Part shown: positions 62,559 to 64,000 of the stretch, one piece after another
Numbering within the stretch: the stretch's first letter is position 1
Layout of the letters: the number at the start of each line of letters is the position of its first letter
Assembly (NCBI GenBank): GCA_029250885.1
Contig: JAQXEK010000051.1
Span: forward strand, 1-64,000
Reading direction: 5' to 3'
Length of the DNA stretch: 64,000 nucleotides
Source: Planctomycetota bacterium
GTDB lineage: Bacteria; Planctomycetota; UBA1135; GCA-002686595
Notes under the pieces: model-generated
The model's input: only the letters and a program-made list of their open reading frames with translations
The model's database searches: none
Told to the model about the DNA's origin: nothing
Translations under genes and position numbers: made by a program

Positions 62559-64000
62559 CTACAGAATGTTCGCCGTCGGGTTCCAGAGCGTGCGCTTGAT
62601 CTGAACTTGGTTCGGATTCGACACGTTGAGCATGCTCTTCACACGCGGGTCATAGTTCAGCTGCAGGCCCACTAAGTACGGAGAGCCGGGGATGTTCGTC
62701 TCGGCGCCTGTGCCACTAGGGTGGTAATAGCCCGGGATCAGAACCCCGAGATCTGCTGCCACAAGTGCACCGTTTAGCTGCATTTGGCCGTACATCGGAC
62801 CGTTACGGTGCACGATCGTGAAGACTGCATTGTTGGTGTAGACCAGGGCATCTACGTGCATCGGTTCACCAGATGTGCGGGAGTCTTCGAAGTACTCGAT
62901 GGATAGCTTGTACATCCAGTCCGTGATCCAACCATCTGCAGGCGAGATGTGCTGTTGCACAGCGTCTTGGCCACCGGCAAGGTTGTACAGGAACGGATCG
63001 TTGGGGTCCGTCGGATCGGCGATCGACAGCTTGGTCATGTCCCAGTGGGTCGCCACTTCGGCTTCGCTGTGCCACGTGTTACTCGTCGTGTCGAAGTAGA
63101 TATCGCCCTTGTTAAAGATCGGGATCGAGTCGTCCTCGTGGTAGTTGTAGTAGCGCGGTGCATAGTCTGCGCCTTCGTAGACCGGGTTCACGACGGACCA
63201 CAGGCTCTCGTCAAGCTCGTTCTCACCAGGACCGGGCAGCATAGGCTTAGTCTTGGCCCACTCTGCTCGGTTGAAGATCGCAATCTCGCCCAAGGTAAAG
63301 TTGAAAAGTGAGTCGGTGTCTCCAGTGATGTAGGAGTACTTCGAGGGCCCATACCAAGCAGCGGGCTTCGTGTAGTCGCCCATGATGATGTTGCCGCCCG
63401 AAGATATGGCAAGCGCATTGGACGTGCCGTCTTGGGCGACGCCGAAGGTCCGAGGACCGGTCGGGTTGCCGGCAGAGTCGCCAGGTAGGTATTCCTTTCC
63501 GTCGAGGTATTGCAAGTCCGTGGGCACGTAGATGTTACCGCGGACAAGTAGAGTTCCCTCCCCCTTGACATAGCCGTTAATGATCGCATCGCCGTCGATG
63601 GTGACCGTTCCGTCAATCGTAATTGGGTTGTCCGCTGTGCCCGACAAGATGACGTGGCTGTCCACGTTCTGCTGGATACTGGGCATGTTGCCGACGAACA
63701 GAGCCGCCGAGTACGTGCCCGCGTCACTGACCGTGTACCCGTCGGGGATGTAGGTCAAGACACCTGCTGTGATGGCACCGTCTGCCTTGTCGGCGATCGT
63801 GTCAAACTCGATGTCATCGACGATTTTGTTGCCAACAGCGGCCGGGTCTGGGCCACCAAAGGCCTCGCTAAATCCACCATCATCCGAGATCGGCGCGGGG
63901 AATGAGGTCGGCAGCTTGCCGTCCACCATGTCCGCATAATCTGTCGGATAGTCCAAATAGAGGTTCTCGAAGGGCTGCAGCGGGTGCTGGGCCGGCGAGA
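62559..64000 (-). CDS. Exported PilX-like / beta-helical protein (5' end outside window)
   Basis: The frame is open to the window edge, so the N-terminus is missing; 480 codons are visible. A beta-helix-like segment resembles polymer-forming or pilus-tip proteins (ADNPITIDGTVTIDGDAIIN, then GYVKGEGTLLVRGNIYVPTD). Later comes VDALVYTNNAVFTIVHRNGP and QLNGALVAADLGVLIPGYYH, and the end LQLNYDPRVKSMLNVSNPNQ is like the C-terminal region of PilX-type minor pilins (DUF4900-like). I infer a surface or type IV pilus-associated protein. The bidirectional hairpin at 62481-62517 closes the transcript. Confidence 0.72.
   Translation of the reverse strand, partial: SPAQHPLQPFENLYLDYPTDYADMVDGKLPTSFPAPISDDGGFSEAFGGPDPAAVGNKIVDDIEFDTIADKADGAITAGVLTYIPDGYTVSDAGTYSAALFVGNMPSIQQNVDSHVILSGTADNPITIDGTVTIDGDAIINGYVKGEGTLLVRGNIYVPTDLQYLDGKEYLPGDSAGNPTGPRTFGVAQDGTSNALAISSGGNIIMGDYTKPAAWYGPSKYSYITGDTDSLFNFTLGEIAIFNRAEWAKTKPMLPGPGENELDESLWSVVNPVYEGADYAPRYYNYHEDDSIPIFNKGDIYFDTTSNTWHSEAEVATHWDMTKLSIADPTDPNDPFLYNLAGGQDAVQQHISPADGWITDWMYKLSIEYFEDSRTSGEPMHVDALVYTNNAVFTIVHRNGPMYGQMQLNGALVAADLGVLIPGYYHPSGTGAETNIPGSPYLVGLQLNYDPRVKSMLNVSNPNQVQIKRTLWNPTANIL

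Noticed and set aside
1-64000. tRNA, rRNA, CRISPR, insertion sequences, prophage
   Set aside because: No tRNA T-loop motif in intergenic DNA, no repeat-spacer pattern, no transposase, integrase or phage structural gene seen by eye.

Overview
The window is GC-rich, densely packed bacterial chromosomal DNA, most likely from a planctomycete. This is an inference. It rests on two MoxR/DUF58/vWA clusters, a signal-peptide subtilase with a glycine-rich C-terminal beta domain, many large secreted proteins of unknown function, and frequent 1-4 bp start/stop overlaps (ATGA, TTGA, TAATG). I saw no rRNA, tRNA, CRISPR array, insertion sequence or phage gene.

Layout. 1-4.6 kb: the 3' part of an ABC exporter, two methyltransferases and a kinase-fold protein that has lost its catalytic HxD. 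4.7-11.4 kb: a secreted S8 protease, a large secreted protein that looks like a doubly degenerate enzyme, and recG. 11.4-18.4 kb: an HDOD-GGDEF regulator, a HEAT-repeat exported protein, a lytic transglycosylase and an MscS channel. 18.6-26.3 kb: an operon of a membrane/acidic protein, MoxR, a GldG-like membrane protein, ABC ATPase, ABC permease and DUF58, followed by a CBS protein. 27.3-32.1 kb (minus strand): two large vWA membrane proteins. 32.2-35.3 kb: an acidic Cys-containing exported protein, a small basic protein and a DUF547 lipoprotein. 35.5-44.9 kb: a complete Bat-type operon (MoxR, DUF58, a DUF4381-like protein, two vWA proteins, BatD, BatE) followed by a thioredoxin-like [2Fe-2S] ferredoxin. 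45.1-51.9 kb: a sulfatase-fold protein without its active site, coupled to three GT4 glycosyltransferases, with a fourth GT4 facing them. 52.2-62.5 kb: prephenate dehydratase, a DoxX-like protein, a CHASE/PAS hybrid histidine kinase, M28 peptidase, ABC ATPase and permease, an inositol-monophosphatase-family enzyme and thioredoxin reductase. 62.6-64 kb: the 3' part of a large exported, pilus-tip/PilX-like protein.

The most interesting observation is at 19704-19706. The first gene of the MoxR/ABC operon stops at a TGA, but the same frame continues for 120 protein-like codons. It ends at 20069, overlapping the MoxR start by 11 bp as expected for a coupled operon gene. Directly behind the TGA is an 11-bp stem with a 5-nt AGGUU loop whose first G lies 22 nt after the TGA. 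That matches the general form of a bacterial selenocysteine insertion element. This may be a selenoprotein of an undescribed family, or a recent nonsense change. Three further proteins (3198-3902, 6747-9107, 45054-46631) keep an enzyme fold but lack the residues needed for catalysis.

Working together: the two MoxR/DUF58 clusters probably assemble or remodel envelope complexes through vWA and ABC-type membrane proteins. The glycosyltransferase block probably makes a surface glycan. The kinase/peptidase/ABC operon looks like an envelope-sensing and export unit.
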